Translations under genes and position numbers: made by a program
Shown here: piece after piece, positions 32,205 through 41,187 of the stretch
Layout: every line of letters starts with the position of its first letter
How positions within the stretch are numbered: the stretch's first letter is position 1
The notes under the pieces: model-generated
Seen by the model: only the letters and a program-made list of their open reading frames with translations
Told to the model about the DNA's origin: nothing
Databases searched by the model: none
Assembly (NCBI RefSeq): GCF_001679925.1
Contig: NZ_LYUZ01000088.1
Coordinates: forward strand, 1-59,787
Source: Leisingera sp. JC1
GTDB lineage: Bacteria > Pseudomonadota > Alphaproteobacteria > Rhodobacterales > Rhodobacteraceae
Reading direction: 5' to 3'
DNA: 59,787 bases

Positions 32205-33701
32205 CTAACTGCCGTAAACCGCGCCCCAGCGTTCGATCAACTGCTGCTGCAGCTGCTTGGCGCGGCGGTTCCAGCTGCGGGCGCCCTCGGGGCGCTCGCG
32301 CTGCGCCCGGGTCAGGCGGCTGCGGGTTTTCTGATCCGCGCTGAAGATGGCAAAGGCCAGCACGGTGCCGTCCGCCGCGGTCATGAAGCCGCCAAGGCCG
32401 GAGACGAAGTTGAGCGTGCCGGTCTTGGCAGCAACCTTGATCGGGTGCCCCTTGATGGTGCGGCCCTTGCCGTCGCGCATCTGGAAGGGCTTCAGGAGCG
32501 GCTTCAGCTGGCCCGCCTTGTAGGCAGCCACCAGCGCGCCGGTCAGATCCGCGGGTGTCATCCGAGAGTCTTCACCAAGGCCGGAGTGATCCACCAGCCG
32601 GCTGCCGGACATGCCGTATTTGCCCGCTGCCCAGCGGCTCATCTCCGCGGCTGACGCCTTGAGCGAGGCCGGGCGGCCCGCGCGGGCGGCGGTGGCGGAC
32701 ATGCCGATCATCTCAGCCATCAGGTTGTTGGAGTATTTCAGCATCGCTTTCAGCAGCACATCCAGCGGCGGGCTGTGGTGCTGGGCCAGCAGGGTGGCGG
32801 AGGGCAGCGCGCGGGTCTCCTTGGGCTTCGGCAGTTTAATGCCGTTGGCCCGCGCCAGGGTGCGGAACACGTCACCGGCATAGGCAGCCGGATTGCGCAC
32901 CGGCAGCCAGCGGGAACCGCCCTTGCCCAGCGCCTTGGAGGCGACGGTCCAGTGATCGACACCGCCCTTCTCGGCGTAGGTATAGACCGGCACCGCGCGG
33001 GACTGGATCTCCATCCGGGCGGTGGCCACCTCGGGGCGGTATTTCTCAGTACGGGCGTCCATGGTGATCGCCCAGCCGCCGCTGGCGGCGCGTTTCCACT
33101 CGAAATGCACCCGGTTGAAGTTCAGCGAAATGCCGGACACCGCGGGGGAATAGCCGACATGATCGGGCTGGTCGGGGTCGATGGTTTTGACCGACGGCAG
33201 CGCGCCGTCCCAGACCAGGAACTTGCCGCGCACTTCGCGCACGCCGGCAGTCTTCAGCGACTTTGCCAGCAGCGCCAGATGATCGGTGTTCAAAAGCGGG
33301 TCGCCGCCGCCCGCGAGGATCAGGTCGCCCTTGACCACACCGCCGGACACGCCGCCGGTGGCGAGGATGCGGGTCTCGAACCGGTGGTCCGCGCCCAGAA
33401 CATCCAGCGCGTAAAGCGCGGTCAGCGCCTTGGCGACGCTGGCCGGCGGAAGGGCTTGGGAGCCGCCGGAGGATTCCAGCAGCTTGCCGGTTTTCACATC
33501 AGCCACTGCGCAAACAGCCTCGCCGCGCAGCCCCGCGCGTTCGATCAGCGCCTTGAGGCCATCGGCACCCGCGGCCAGAGAGCTCACCTTGCGGGCAACA
33601 GGCCGCAAGGAAACCGCCGGCGCATTGGCCAGCGCAGAGGAGCCCGCCAAAGCGGCAAGCCCGGAAAGGAGAAATGTCCGGCGTGAAGTCATCTTGTTCA
33701 T
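32205..33701 (-). CDS. dacB: D-alanyl-D-alanine carboxypeptidase/endopeptidase (PBP4 class)
   Basis: A 498-residue penicillin-binding protein of peptidase family S13. It has a twin-arginine-type leader (SRRTFLLSGLAALAGSSALA), so folded export by Tat is likely. Active-site motifs are SVAK (Ser88, Lys91), YSNN (SxN) and AKTGTL (KTG). Large inserted domains between SxxK and SxN are typical of PBP4. It trims pentapeptides or cuts cross-links in the periplasm. An alternative ATG three codons in would not affect the leader. It is not co-transcribed with the neighbouring GNAT gene. Confidence 0.95.
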   Translation of the reverse strand: MNKMTSRRTFLLSGLAALAGSSALANAPAVSLRPVARKVSSLAAGADGLKALIERAGLRGEAVCAVADVKTGKLLESSGGSQALPPASVAKALTALYALDVLGADHRFETRILATGGVSGGVVKGDLILAGGGDPLLNTDHLALLAKSLKTAGVREVRGKFLVWDGALPSVKTIDPDQPDHVGYSPAVSGISLNFNRVHFEWKRAASGGWAITMDARTEKYRPEVATARMEIQSRAVPVYTYAEKGGVDHWTVASKALGKGGSRWLPVRNPAAYAGDVFRTLARANGIKLPKPKETRALPSATLLAQHHSPPLDVLLKAMLKYSNNLMAEMIGMSATAARAGRPASLKASAAEMSRWAAGKYGMSGSRLVDHSGLGEDSRMTPADLTGALVAAYKAGQLKPLLKPFQMRDGKGRTIKGHPIKVAAKTGTLNFVSGLGGFMTAADGTVLAFAIFSADQKTRSRLTRAQRERPEGARSWNRRAKQLQQQLIERWGAVYGS

Positions 33702-33803
33702 TTTTAGGGTCAGGAGCGGCTCTACTTCAATCCCCGATCCGCAGCTTTGCGCCGCAAGGTCCGGGCTTTTTCACACGGGCAAGTCCTGCTACCGCTGGCA
33801 GCC

Positions 33804-34631
33804 ATGTTTCAGGCAGTACTCCTCATGTTCGCGGCCATGTCAATGATCCCCGCAGGCGACCTGTGCGGGAAACTGCTGACCGGCGCCGGGCTGGCGACGC
33901 CGGCCTTTGTCGCCTGGTCCCGCTTTGCCATCGGCACCGCGCTGATCCTGCCCTTTGTGCCGCGCCGGGCGTTCACCCTGCTGGGCGATTGGCGGCTGTG
34001 GCTGCGGGCCGGGATGCTGACCGGCGGCATCTTCTCGATCCAGCTGGCGCTGCAGACGGAACCGCTGGCCAATGTCTTTGCCGCCTTCTTCATCGGGCCT
34101 GTGGTCAGCTACGTGCTGTCGGTGCTGCTGCTGCGCGAGCAGGCCACCGGCCTGCGCAGCCTGCTGATGGCGCTGGGGTTCGTTGGCGTGCTGATGGTGG
34201 TGCGGCCGGGGTTCGGCGGCTCCGTCAGCCTGTTGTGGGCGGTGCTGGCGGGCTGTTTCTACGGCGGCTTCCTGACCAGCTCGCGCTGGCTGGCGCATGT
34301 CGGCACGCCGCTGGAGCTGAGCTTGACGCAACTCTTGCTGTCGGCCCTGCTGATGCTGCCGCTGGGCCTCGCCAACCTGCCGGAGTTCACCCCCTCCACC
34401 GCGGCGCTGACAGTGGGGAGTGCGGCGTTCTCGATGACGGGCAACCTGCTCTTGCTGTTTGCCTATGGCCGGGTGCAGGCGGTGAAGCTGGCTCCGATGG
34501 TCTATTTCCAGCTGGTCGCCGCGGTTGGCCTCGGCTGGGCGGTGTTCAGCCAGCTGCCGGACGCCTGGACCTGGGCCGGGCTGGCGGTGGTGCTGTCGGC
34601 GGGGCTGGCCTCAGCCCTCCTGCGGCGCTGA
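33804..34631 (+). CDS. DMT-superfamily (EamA) transporter
   Basis: A 275-residue integral membrane protein with about ten hydrophobic helices arranged as two EamA repeats; each begins with a helix ending in an amphipathic loop ([34 protein letters not shown]). Members export amino acids, metabolites or drugs; the substrate is not evident. The start was set at an ATG directly before the first helix; a longer in-frame start at 33747 would add a basic leader. The 3' end overlaps that of the convergent nadD gene by 21 bp. Confidence 0.87.
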   Translation: MFQAVLLMFAAMSMIPAGDLCGKLLTGAGLATPAFVAWSRFAIGTALILPFVPRRAFTLLGDWRLWLRAGMLTGGIFSIQLALQTEPLANVFAAFFIGPVVSYVLSVLLLREQATGLRSLLMALGFVGVLMVVRPGFGGSVSLLWAVLAGCFYGGFLTSSRWLAHVGTPLELSLTQLLLSALLMLPLGLANLPEFTPSTAALTVGSAAFSMTGNLLLLFAYGRVQAVKLAPMVYFQLVAAVGLGWAVFSQLPDAWTWAGLAVVLSAGLASALLRR

Positions 34632-35225
34632 CCAGCCGCCGCGGGCGCGGATTTCCGTCGAGCTGGCCTCCACCATCGGCAGGTTCACAAAGCACCAGGC
34701 CGGGCTTTCGGCCTGCGCCAGCAGGCGGCTTTCACTGCCTTTCAGCATCGCATGGCGGTAGATCCGCGCCGCGGGTGAAAACCGGGCTGAGATCCGGTCG
34801 CCGGGCCGCGCCAGCACCCCCACCGGCACCGTCTCCAGGATCTGCTGCCAGTCCTTCCAGCGGTGGAAATGGGTGAGGTTGTCGGCCCCCATCAGCCAGA
34901 CAAAACGCACGCCCGGATGGCGGCGGCGCAGGTGACGCAGGGTCTGGGCAGTGTAGCGGGTGCCGAGATCCGCCTCGATGCCGCTGATATGGATGCGCGG
35001 ATGCTGCACCAGCACCTCTGCCGCTGCGATCCGGCGCTGCAGGGAGGCCGGCTGGCGGGTCTTCAGCGGGTTGCCGGGCGACACCAGCCAGAACAGGTGA
35101 TCAAGCCCGAAGCGCTTTAGCGCCGCATGGGAAATCGCCGCATGGCCGCGGTGCGGCGGATCAAAGGACCCTCCGAGCAACCCGACGCTCTGGCCCGGGC
35201 GGATATGCGGCAGCTTGCAAACCAT
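34611..35225 (-). CDS. nadD: nicotinate-nucleotide adenylyltransferase
   Basis: A 204-residue NaMN adenylyltransferase, which makes deamido-NAD from ATP and nicotinate mononucleotide. The nucleotidyltransferase motif [11 protein letters not shown] is at about 18-28, the [11 protein letters not shown] motif follows mid-chain and the C-terminal STEIRAR motif is present. The ATG at 35225 is preferred over a GTG at 35243. In many bacteria nadD sits beside rsfS and proB/A, but here it stands between a transporter and a peptidoglycan hydrolase gene; the last step of the pathway, nadE, is at 55381-57039. Confidence 0.95.
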   Translation of the reverse strand: MVCKLPHIRPGQSVGLLGGSFDPPHRGHAAISHAALKRFGLDHLFWLVSPGNPLKTRQPASLQRRIAAAEVLVQHPRIHISGIEADLGTRYTAQTLRHLRRRHPGVRFVWLMGADNLTHFHRWKDWQQILETVPVGVLARPGDRISARFSPAARIYRHAMLKGSESRLLAQAESPAWCFVNLPMVEASSTEIRARGGWSAPQEG

Positions 35226-35382
35226 AACCGCCTTGATGCGCACAGTTTCCGGCTGAGATCAATTGCCGCCTGCACCGGCGGCGCACAACCCTGCGCAGAT
35301 TGCCTGGCACGCCGCTTTGGGTGTAGAATTTTATTGCGCGGGCAGTGTTTCCGGCCCGCAGGTTCCAAATTGCGAGTTCACC

Positions 35383-36444
35383 ATGGTTGCCAAGCTTTCC
35401 GCCTCCGTCGGGCGTAAGGGCAAGAACCTGCCCGAAGACGTCAAAACCGTACAACAGCTGCTGAATGCCTTTGCAGGCCAATCCGGGATCAAGAAGGTCA
35501 AGACCGACGGGACCCCGACACCGGTGCTGGAAAAGATGATCGGCCAGTTCCAGCAGGAGGTCTGCGGTTTCAAGGCCGACTACCGGATCGATCCGGGCAA
35601 GAACACCATCAAGAAGCTGAACGCAGGCCCGGCCAAGGCCAAGGCGGAGCAGAAGGCCAAGGAAAAGCAGGACGAAAAGGCCAAGGAAGAAGCCAAGGCC
35701 AAGGCAGTGAAGGCCGCCAAGGACGCGGTGATGAAGGAGGCCAAGGCCAAGTCGCTGGACAAGGGCGGCTGGGCCGCGCTGCTGGAGGAGATCGAGGACT
35801 ACGCCACCTCGCTCTACGACAGCTATTTTGCCAAGGGCGAGAAAAAGGGAGAGGACGCCCAGAAGGCGGCGAAGCAGGCCGCGGAGAAGGCCGCCAAGGA
35901 AGCGCAGAAGAAAGCTGCGGAGAATGTCATCAAGACCGTCGACACCGGAGGTGTGCAGAAACCCGGACGCCTCACAGGCAAGACGCAAGGGGTGAAGAAG
36001 AAGATCCTCGATGTGCTGATGGAGGTCTCCTCCCACTACGGCGAGACCATCCATGTGGTCTCCGGGCTGCGTGACAAGAAAGGCCAGGCCAGCGCCATGT
36101 ACGGCGGCTGGAACAGCCACCTCAAACACGGCCGGATCTATTCCTACCTCAAGAGCAACGAGGAGCTGCGGCTGGAGCTGGACGGGTTTGTTCAGGCCAA
36201 GGACAAGAAGGGCTTCATCGAGTGCATGTTCAAGAAGGCCAACTGGAAATACATCTCGCGCCACTTGTCGGGCCAGGCGGTGGATGTGACCACCCGCACC
36301 GACCCCAAGATCATCAAGGCGCTGTCCACCTGCCTGCGCTACCTGGCGGAAAGGAACAGCGAAGGCATCAAGTGCCATCACTTCGACAACCGCAAACTGA
36401 TCTACCCGGTGCCGGACAACGTGAAGAAGAAGTGGAAGATGTGA
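35383..36444 (+). CDS. leaderless peptidoglycan-binding and M15-type peptidase protein (possible effector)
   Basis: A 353-residue protein without a signal peptide. An N-terminal peptidoglycan-binding-like domain (about 6-80: NLPEDVKTVQQLLNAF, FQQEVCGF, IDPGKNTIKKLN) is followed by a Lys/Ala/Glu-rich coiled-coil linker (81-185) and a C-terminal M15-like domain. That domain carries SGLRDKKGQ (227-), the zinc-type SRHLSGQAVD (His294, Asp301) and a final KCHHFDN (His332 or 333). These are the D-Ala-D-Ala carboxypeptidase ligands. The same layout occurs in peptidoglycan-cutting effectors of contractile injection systems. No immunity gene is obvious downstream. The ATG was chosen as the first start at the PG domain. 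Confidence 0.72.
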   Translation: MVAKLSASVGRKGKNLPEDVKTVQQLLNAFAGQSGIKKVKTDGTPTPVLEKMIGQFQQEVCGFKADYRIDPGKNTIKKLNAGPAKAKAEQKAKEKQDEKAKEEAKAKAVKAAKDAVMKEAKAKSLDKGGWAALLEEIEDYATSLYDSYFAKGEKKGEDAQKAAKQAAEKAAKEAQKKAAENVIKTVDTGGVQKPGRLTGKTQGVKKKILDVLMEVSSHYGETIHVVSGLRDKKGQASAMYGGWNSHLKHGRIYSYLKSNEELRLELDGFVQAKDKKGFIECMFKKANWKYISRHLSGQAVDVTTRTDPKIIKALSTCLRYLAERNSEGIKCHHFDNRKLIYPVPDNVKKKWKM

Positions 36445-36673
36445 GGAGGAACCCTCTTAGGGACGCGAAGGCAGCGCTTGTCCGCAGTTGGACGCGAAGC
36501 GCCCGTCCGGTTTTACCTTAGACAATTCTGCGGTTTGATGGGGCGGCAGGCGCAGTTCGTGCTGCCCTCGGGACGGTATTAGATCGGACCTTGCCATCTC
36601 CTCGGGTTCGGCGCTCGATGCACGTACTGAGTGCAAAGTGCGGAGACAAACATGCTGACTTCGGCAAAGTAAA

Positions 36674-36695
36674 GCAGCCTCCAGTAGGGGGCTGC
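36674..36695 (-). terminator. terminator of the ribbon-helix-helix gene, possibly bidirectional
   Basis: A stem GCAGCC/GGCTGC with a loop of about 10 nt lies 9 bp past the stop of the minus-strand gene and is followed on that strand by TTTACTTT. On the plus strand it is followed by TCTGATTTTT, so it could also close transcription from the peptidase gene. The region 36445-36673 otherwise holds no gene but two copies of a GGACGCGAAG...GTCC motif (about 36462 and 36490). Confidence 0.55.
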
Positions 36696-36703
36696 TCTGA
36701 TTT

Positions 36704-36988
36704 TTAACCCGGAATTTCATTTCCGACACCAATGATCGAAGGGCGTGCATTAGGGTCGGCCGGGTTTGTGACTTCAACGCGAAGTCCATTCTTTTGTGCG
36801 TTCATGATAGTATAGGCCAGGCGTAGAGAGTCCCGGAATACCTCTGTCGTTGTCTCTGCCTCTGTGTAGTCCTTCAACTCATCTAAGATGGCTACACTTT
36901 TAGGGGACAAAGCAATCGTGACTCGTCCCTTAACCTGCTTGGTGGGTTTGCTTGTTTTTATAGTTTCATGAACGCCATCTTTCTGCAT
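36704..36988 (-). CDS. small ribbon-helix-helix-like protein
   Basis: A 94-residue protein with a basic N-terminus, a beta strand RVTIALSPK (22-30), then helices VAILDELKDYT and TEVFRDSLRLAYTIM, the arrangement of an RHH/CopG DNA-binding dimer. A C-terminal tail (VEVTNPADPNARPSIIG) is extra. The base composition is visibly AT-richer than the flanking genes, suggesting transfer. The start is uncertain: the only strong Shine-Dalgarno (AAGGAG, 37008-37013) is 19 nt from the ATG but 7 nt from an in-frame ATT at 37000. An inverted repeat 160 bp upstream may be its operator. Confidence 0.7.
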   Translation of the reverse strand: MQKDGVHETIKTSKPTKQVKGRVTIALSPKSVAILDELKDYTEAETTTEVFRDSLRLAYTIMNAQKNGLRVEVTNPADPNARPSIIGVGNEIPG

Positions 36989-37149
36989 TTCAGCAATAAT
37001 GACGTATCTCCTTATAGTTGAATTTAGCGCTCCGTTTGCCTGTTTCGGAGAGCCTTGATCGAAGTGCGATGGCCAACCTTTGTCGTAGGGCCGGATATCA
37101 CACTGACAACGATATAGGCATGATCAGCGCCAAGCGTCAACATCTAAAG

Positions 37150-37186
37150 TGTGAAAAAGTATGACAAGATAAGTTGTTTTCTCACA
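37150..37186. promoter_or_regulatory. inverted repeat in the divergent RHH/small-ORF region
   Basis: TGTGAAAAA (37150-37158) and TTTTCTCACA (37177-37186) form an inverted repeat with TGTGA/TCACA arms. It lies in the 301-bp divergent region between the RHH gene and two small rightward ORFs. It could be an autoregulatory operator; the binding protein is only guessed. Confidence 0.4.
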
Positions 37187-37289
37187 GCTGATGATGTAAA
37201 TGTGATCGCGGGCACAGTGTGTCCAGAACAAGGGGGCTCCAGAAAGAGAGCCGCCACACAGGGATAAGTTAACCAACGGAGGAACGGTA

Positions 37290-37379
37290 ATGAGCTACCA
37301 AATCAGGCCTCAAGGCGAACAGAAAAGGAGGGACTTAGAACAGCAGCACCCAAACGAAGAAAGGAACCGTTCACCATGA
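37290..37379 (+). CDS. small ORF, 29 residues, unknown function
   Basis: A 29-residue ORF (MSYQIRPQGEQKRRDLEQQH...) follows an excellent GGAGGAACGGTA ribosome site. It is highly polar and charged with no membrane or secretion signal. Its stop codon overlaps an ATG (37376) in another frame, and a further small gene starts 19 bp on, so it may be a translated leader or a real microprotein. The composition matches the AT-richer patch. Confidence 0.45.
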   Translation: MSYQIRPQGEQKRRDLEQQHPNEERNRSP

Positions 37380-37397
37380 CTCTAGAAAGGAGCAATG

Positions 37398-37616
37398 ATG
37401 CCCTTGGACGACAAACCAAGAAAGCGACCAATATGGCAAACGATTGCAGAAGCCATCATTCAAGGAGCCATCCGCTGGGGGATCAGCGAAGGAATGGACG
37501 CGTTTATGGACATCCTAAGGGATACGGAAGGAGCCCTAGATGACCTATATGTGATCGAAGAAGTCTACGATGAGATCACCGAAGACGAGCAAGAAGAAAG
37601 CGAAGAGGAAGGCTAA
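37398..37616 (+). CDS. small acidic-tailed protein, unknown function
   Basis: A 72-residue protein: basic N-terminus (KPRKRPIWQ), a hydrophobic-amphipathic middle (TIAEAIIQGAIRWGISEGMDAFMDIL) and a very acidic C-terminus (EITEDEQEESEEEG). The AAAGGAG ribosome site is 5 nt from the ATG at 37398, better than the adjacent ATG at 37395. It lies directly after the 29-residue ORF in the same AT-richer patch and could be a small phage-like or toxin-antitoxin-like component; no family is recognised. A hairpin (37688-37708) follows about 70 bp later. Confidence 0.55.
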   Translation: MPLDDKPRKRPIWQTIAEAIIQGAIRWGISEGMDAFMDILRDTEGALDDLYVIEEVYDEITEDEQEESEEEG

Positions 37617-37687
37617 ACAGCAAGGCGATGCTAGAAGCGGAGCAGATAGAACCACAGAAGCAGACTTACCTTCAGAAGTTTTTGGAT

Positions 37688-37708
37688 CGGTCGCCCTTCG
37701 GGTGACCG
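37688..37708 (+). terminator. hairpin after the acidic small protein gene
   Basis: CGGTCGCCC and GGGTGACCG form a 9-bp stem with one G-T wobble around TTC. No T-run follows, so termination is uncertain; it may mark the edge of the AT-richer patch. Confidence 0.4.
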
Positions 37709-37868
37709 CTTCGCGTTAGGGATGGTACAAATTACGCAATCTTGCTTTCCGATGCAAAAGAGGGCAATTCCTATCGCCTACTGCATCAGCCCCCCCCACC
37801 AAGCCGCAAAAATACACTCGACAAGCGCGGGCGCCCTAGGTTCGGGTGCGGCACCTGAGGCACCACCC

Positions 37869-37899
37869 GGTGCACAGGGGGTGCACAGGGAGTGCACGC
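37869..37899. repeat. 11-bp tandem repeat with GTGCAC palindromes upstream of ettA
   Basis: GGTGCACAGGG occurs twice in direct succession (37869-37879, 37880-37890) and a third, degenerate unit AGTGCACGC follows. The palindrome GTGCAC therefore recurs every 11 bp, roughly one helical turn. It lies about 100 bp before the ettA start. The rest of 37709-37998 holds no gene. Confidence 0.6.
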
Positions 37900-37998
37900 T
37901 TGGCACCCCCTCGCGCAGGCCTGCATCCCGCATTGCCCCGCCGCCGCCCATCCGCTATCACTCCCGCCAGCAAATTTCCCCCTTAACGGAGCGAGCAC

Positions 37999-39654
37999 AT
38001 GGCCTCCTACCAGTACGTCTACCACATGCAGGGTGTCTCCAAGACCTACCCGGGTGGCAAGAAATGCTTTGAAAACATCCACCTCTCCTTCCTGCCCGGC
38101 GTGAAGATCGGTGTGGTCGGCGTCAACGGCGCCGGTAAGTCCACGCTGATGAAGATCATGGCCGGCCTCGACAAGGATTTCACCGGCGAGGCCTGGGCCG
38201 CGGAAGGCGCCAAAGTCGGCTACCTGCCGCAGGAGCCGCAGCTGGATGAGAGCCTGAGCGTGCGCGAAAACGTCATGCTGGGCGTGCAGGCCAAGAAGGA
38301 CATCCTCGACCGTTACAACGAGCTGGCGATGAACTACTCGGACGAGACCGCCGAGGAGATGGCCAAGCTGCAGGACGAGATCGACGCCCAGAACCTGTGG
38401 GATCTGGACAGCCAGGTGGACGTCTCGATGGAGGCGCTGCGCTGCCCGCCGGATGATGCCAAGATCGCGGATCTGTCGGGCGGTGAGCGCCGCCGGGTGG
38501 CGCTGTGCAAGCTGCTCTTGGAAGCGCCTGACATGCTGCTCCTCGACGAACCGACCAACCACCTGGACGCTGAGACCATCGCCTGGCTGCAGCAGCACCT
38601 GATCGACTACAAGGGCACCATCCTCTGCGTCACCCACGACCGCTACTTCCTGGATGACATCACCGGCTGGATCCTGGAACTGGACCGCGGCCGCGGCATT
38701 CCCTACGAGGGCAACTATTCCGCCTGGCTGGAGCAGAAGGCCAAGCGACTGGAGCAGGAAGCCCGCGAGGACAAGGCCAAGCAGAAGACGCTGGAGCGCG
38801 AGCTGGAGTGGATGCGCCAGGGCCAGAAAGCCCGCCAGGCGAAGTCCAAGGCCCGTATCCAGGCCTACAACGAGATGGCCAGCCAGTCTGAACGCGAGAA
38901 GGTCGGCCGCGCCCAGATCGTCATTCCGAACGGCCCGCGCCTGGGCTCCAAGGTGATCGAAGTGAACGGCCTCGCCAAGCACTACGGCGACAAGCAGCTG
39001 ATCGAAGGCCTCGACTTCTCGCTGCCGCCGGGCGGAATTGTCGGCGTGATCGGCCCCAACGGCGCCGGTAAATCGACCCTGTTCAAGATGCTGACCGGCC
39101 AGGAGCAGCCCGATTCCGGTACCGTTGAATACGGCGACACGGTGAAGCTGTCCTATGTCGACCAGTCTCGCGATGACCTGAAGGACAATGAAACCGTCTG
39201 GGAAGCGATTTCCGGCGGCGCCGAGATCATCGAGCTGGGCGACGCGCAGGTCAATTCCCGCGCCTATTGCTCCTCCTTCAACTTCAAGGGCGGCGACCAG
39301 CAAAAACCGCTGAGCCTGCTGTCCGGCGGTGAGCGCAACCGCGTGCACATGGCGCGGCTTCTGAAAGAGGGCGGCAACGTGCTGCTGCTCGACGAACCGA
39401 CCAACGACCTGGACGTGGAGACCCTGCGGGCGCTGGAAGATGCGCTGGTTGATTTCGCCGGCTGCGCCGTGGTGATCTCCCACGACCGTTTCTTCCTCGA
39501 CCGGATCTGCACCCACATCCTGGCCTTTGAAGGCGACGCCCATGTGGAGTGGTTCGAGGGCAACTTCGAGGACTACGAAGAGGACAAGAAGCGCCGCCTG
39601 GGTCCCGACGCGCTGGAGCCCAAGCGGTTGAAGCACAAGAAATTTGTGCGGTGA
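37999..39654 (+). CDS. ettA: energy-dependent translational throttle protein EttA (ABC-F ATPase)
   Basis: A 551-residue ABC-F protein with two ATPase domains and no membrane part. Walker A motifs are GVNGAGKST (about 41-49) and GPNGAGKST (about 352-360); signatures are [11 protein letters not shown] and [11 protein letters not shown], and both [22 protein letters not shown] Walker B motifs are intact. The arm and the charged P-site tRNA-interaction linker (about 240-310) are present. EttA binds the ribosomal E site and gates entry into elongation according to ATP/ADP. The next gene overlaps its stop by GTGA. Confidence 0.96.
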   Translation: MASYQYVYHMQGVSKTYPGGKKCFENIHLSFLPGVKIGVVGVNGAGKSTLMKIMAGLDKDFTGEAWAAEGAKVGYLPQEPQLDESLSVRENVMLGVQAKKDILDRYNELAMNYSDETAEEMAKLQDEIDAQNLWDLDSQVDVSMEALRCPPDDAKIADLSGGERRRVALCKLLLEAPDMLLLDEPTNHLDAETIAWLQQHLIDYKGTILCVTHDRYFLDDITGWILELDRGRGIPYEGNYSAWLEQKAKRLEQEAREDKAKQKTLERELEWMRQGQKARQAKSKARIQAYNEMASQSEREKVGRAQIVIPNGPRLGSKVIEVNGLAKHYGDKQLIEGLDFSLPPGGIVGVIGPNGAGKSTLFKMLTGQEQPDSGTVEYGDTVKLSYVDQSRDDLKDNETVWEAISGGAEIIELGDAQVNSRAYCSSFNFKGGDQQKPLSLLSGGERNRVHMARLLKEGGNVLLLDEPTNDLDVETLRALEDALVDFAGCAVVISHDRFFLDRICTHILAFEGDAHVEWFEGNFEDYEEDKKRRLGPDALEPKRLKHKKFVR

Positions 39655-40085
39655 GCTGGCTGAAACGGTGGTTTCTTGGGGCGGCCTTAACGGCCGCCCT
39701 TCCTCTTCATGCAGAAGAGGTGCGCCTGAAGTCCGGCGTCCGCGCTGAACTTTCAAGCTCGGCGCTGGTCACTGCGCCTTCGAAATATGGCGGGACAGCT
39801 GCAGGCAATGTGCTGGAACTGACATATACGGTGTCAGACACCGGCAACTCATTGCAGCGGGACGCCCAGTCCCTCTGCCGGGTTTACTGGTCCCGGCATT
39901 TCAACTCCATCAAAGCGAAGCTGGCGGCCACTCAGCTCAACTCAGGTTTTCAGCTGATTGACACCAATGCCCCGCTTGTTGCTGTCAAAGTCACTTTTCA
40001 AAAAGCGACCAATCCCGGGAGCCGCGTATCTGCCGGCATTTCCAAATGGTTCAGCATGAGCGGGCTGAACAAATGCCGGCCTTAG
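39651..40085 (+). CDS. exported protein of unknown function, coupled to ettA
   Basis: A 144-residue protein starting at a GTG that overlaps the ettA stop (GTGA), so translation is likely coupled. A signal peptide ([19 protein letters not shown]) is followed by a small mature domain, [18 protein letters not shown]..., with two cysteines (in SLCRVYW and the C-terminal NKCRP) that could form a disulfide. The periplasmic or surface function is not evident. The intergenic stretch to the insertion element (40086-40273) has hairpins but no gene. Confidence 0.7.
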   Translation: MSWLKRWFLGAALTAALPLHAEEVRLKSGVRAELSSSALVTAPSKYGGTAAGNVLELTYTVSDTGNSLQRDAQSLCRVYWSRHFNSIKAKLAATQLNSGFQLIDTNAPLVAVKVTFQKATNPGSRVSAGISKWFSMSGLNKCRP

Positions 40086-40273
40086 ATTCCAGCGGCTTAG
40101 CTAAGGCGGAGTAGGTTTGTTTTTACCGCAAGCCTTTTCAGTGCCTATTTTGGCTACTATCGCGCAACACAAGGCCCAGGCCTTACCCTGGGAGTGCGCG
40201 AATGCGCCTTCGTCATGCTGAGGGCATTCCTTCGGCATGAATGGAAGGTCAGGTGCGGGCCGTGCGGTTGGCG

Positions 40274-40277
40274 CCTC
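40274..40277. repeat. left target-site duplication CCTC
   Basis: CCTC directly abuts the left inverted repeat and is repeated at 41520-41523 directly after the right one. A 4-bp duplication is typical of the IS407 subgroup of IS3 elements. Confidence 0.8.
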
Positions 40278-40291
40278 TGACGTGCTCCCCT
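40278..40291 (+). repeat. IS left inverted repeat
   Basis: TGACGTGCTCCCCT, the exact reverse complement of 41506-41519. Downstream of OrfB, so it is the right end with respect to transcription. Confidence 0.9.
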
Positions 40292-40306
40292 TAGAGTCCG
40301 CGTATT

Positions 40307-41164
40307 TCAGTTAGCTCTGTTCAGGGTTTGGTCCTCTCTTGACCGTTGGTGATACTCCCGCGGGGTGAGCCCGTCGAGGCTCGAATGCGGGCGGTGGTGA
40401 TTGTAGTCGTTGCGCCAGGCGTGGATCAGGTGACAGGCATGGCGCAGGCTCGCAAACAAGTGCTCGTTCAGGCACTCATCCCGAAGACGGCCATTGAAGC
40501 TCTCCACGAAGCCGTTCTGCATCGGTTTGCCGGGCGCGATGTAGTGCCATTCGACCTGCCGGTCCTGCTGCCATTTCAAGATCGCGTTGCTGGTCAGTTC
40601 GGTGCCCCTCGCCATTGTCTCTCGGACCAATGGCGTTCCAATGGCTCGATCGGACACCACCAAGCAGGGATAGCCACGCAAATCCGCGATCCTGTCCAGT
40701 TCCCTGGCGACACGCAGGCCCGACAGAGATGTGTCCACGACAGTGGCCAGGCATTCCCGGCTGAAGTCGTCGATCACACACAGAATACGGAACCGGCGCC
40801 CGTCCGAGAGCGTGTCTGAGACGAAGTCCAGCGACCACCGCTGGTTCGGCCCCTGCGGGACCGCCATGGGCGCCCTGGTTCCGATTGCGCGCTTGCGGCC
40901 GCCCCGTTTGCGCACCGTCAGCCCCTCTTCCCGGTAGACCCGGTAAAGCTTTTTCCAGTTCACCTCCCAGCCTTCCCGCTTCAGAAGAATGTGCAGGCGC
41001 CGATAGCCAAACCGCCTGCGCTCACCAGACAGTTCACGCAGCCGGTGCCGCAGGTCCTTGTTTTCCGGCCTGACCGGCCGCCGCCGGTACACACGCGGAT
41101 CGATCCCGGCCAGCGCACAAGCCCGCCGCTGCGAGTAGCTTTTCTCTTTCATGGCCCAGTCCAC
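40307..41164 (-). CDS. IS3-family transposase OrfB (DDE integrase domain)
   Basis: A 285-residue rve-type transposase. The DDE catalytic residues lie in WSLDFVSD (first Asp), [14 protein letters not shown] region (second Asp) and [19 protein letters not shown] (Glu), with the family [12 protein letters not shown] and HRPHSSL landmarks. It would normally be made as an OrfAB fusion by -1 frameshifting from OrfA. The 41164 start is a GTG and may not be used independently. Confidence 0.95.
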   Translation of the reverse strand: MDWAMKEKSYSQRRACALAGIDPRVYRRRPVRPENKDLRHRLRELSGERRRFGYRRLHILLKREGWEVNWKKLYRVYREEGLTVRKRGGRKRAIGTRAPMAVPQGPNQRWSLDFVSDTLSDGRRFRILCVIDDFSRECLATVVDTSLSGLRVARELDRIADLRGYPCLVVSDRAIGTPLVRETMARGTELTSNAILKWQQDRQVEWHYIAPGKPMQNGFVESFNGRLRDECLNEHLFASLRHACHLIHAWRNDYNHHRPHSSLDGLTPREYHQRSREDQTLNRAN

Positions 41165-41187
41165 GGCGCGTCTCCTTGAACCGGGCT

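Noticed and set aside
37786-39756. 656-codon minus-strand frame
   Set aside because: Antisense to ettA.
40086-40277. A gene interrupted by the insertion element
   Set aside because: Joining the flanks across one CCTC copy gives no continuous frame into the DUF4157 remnant.
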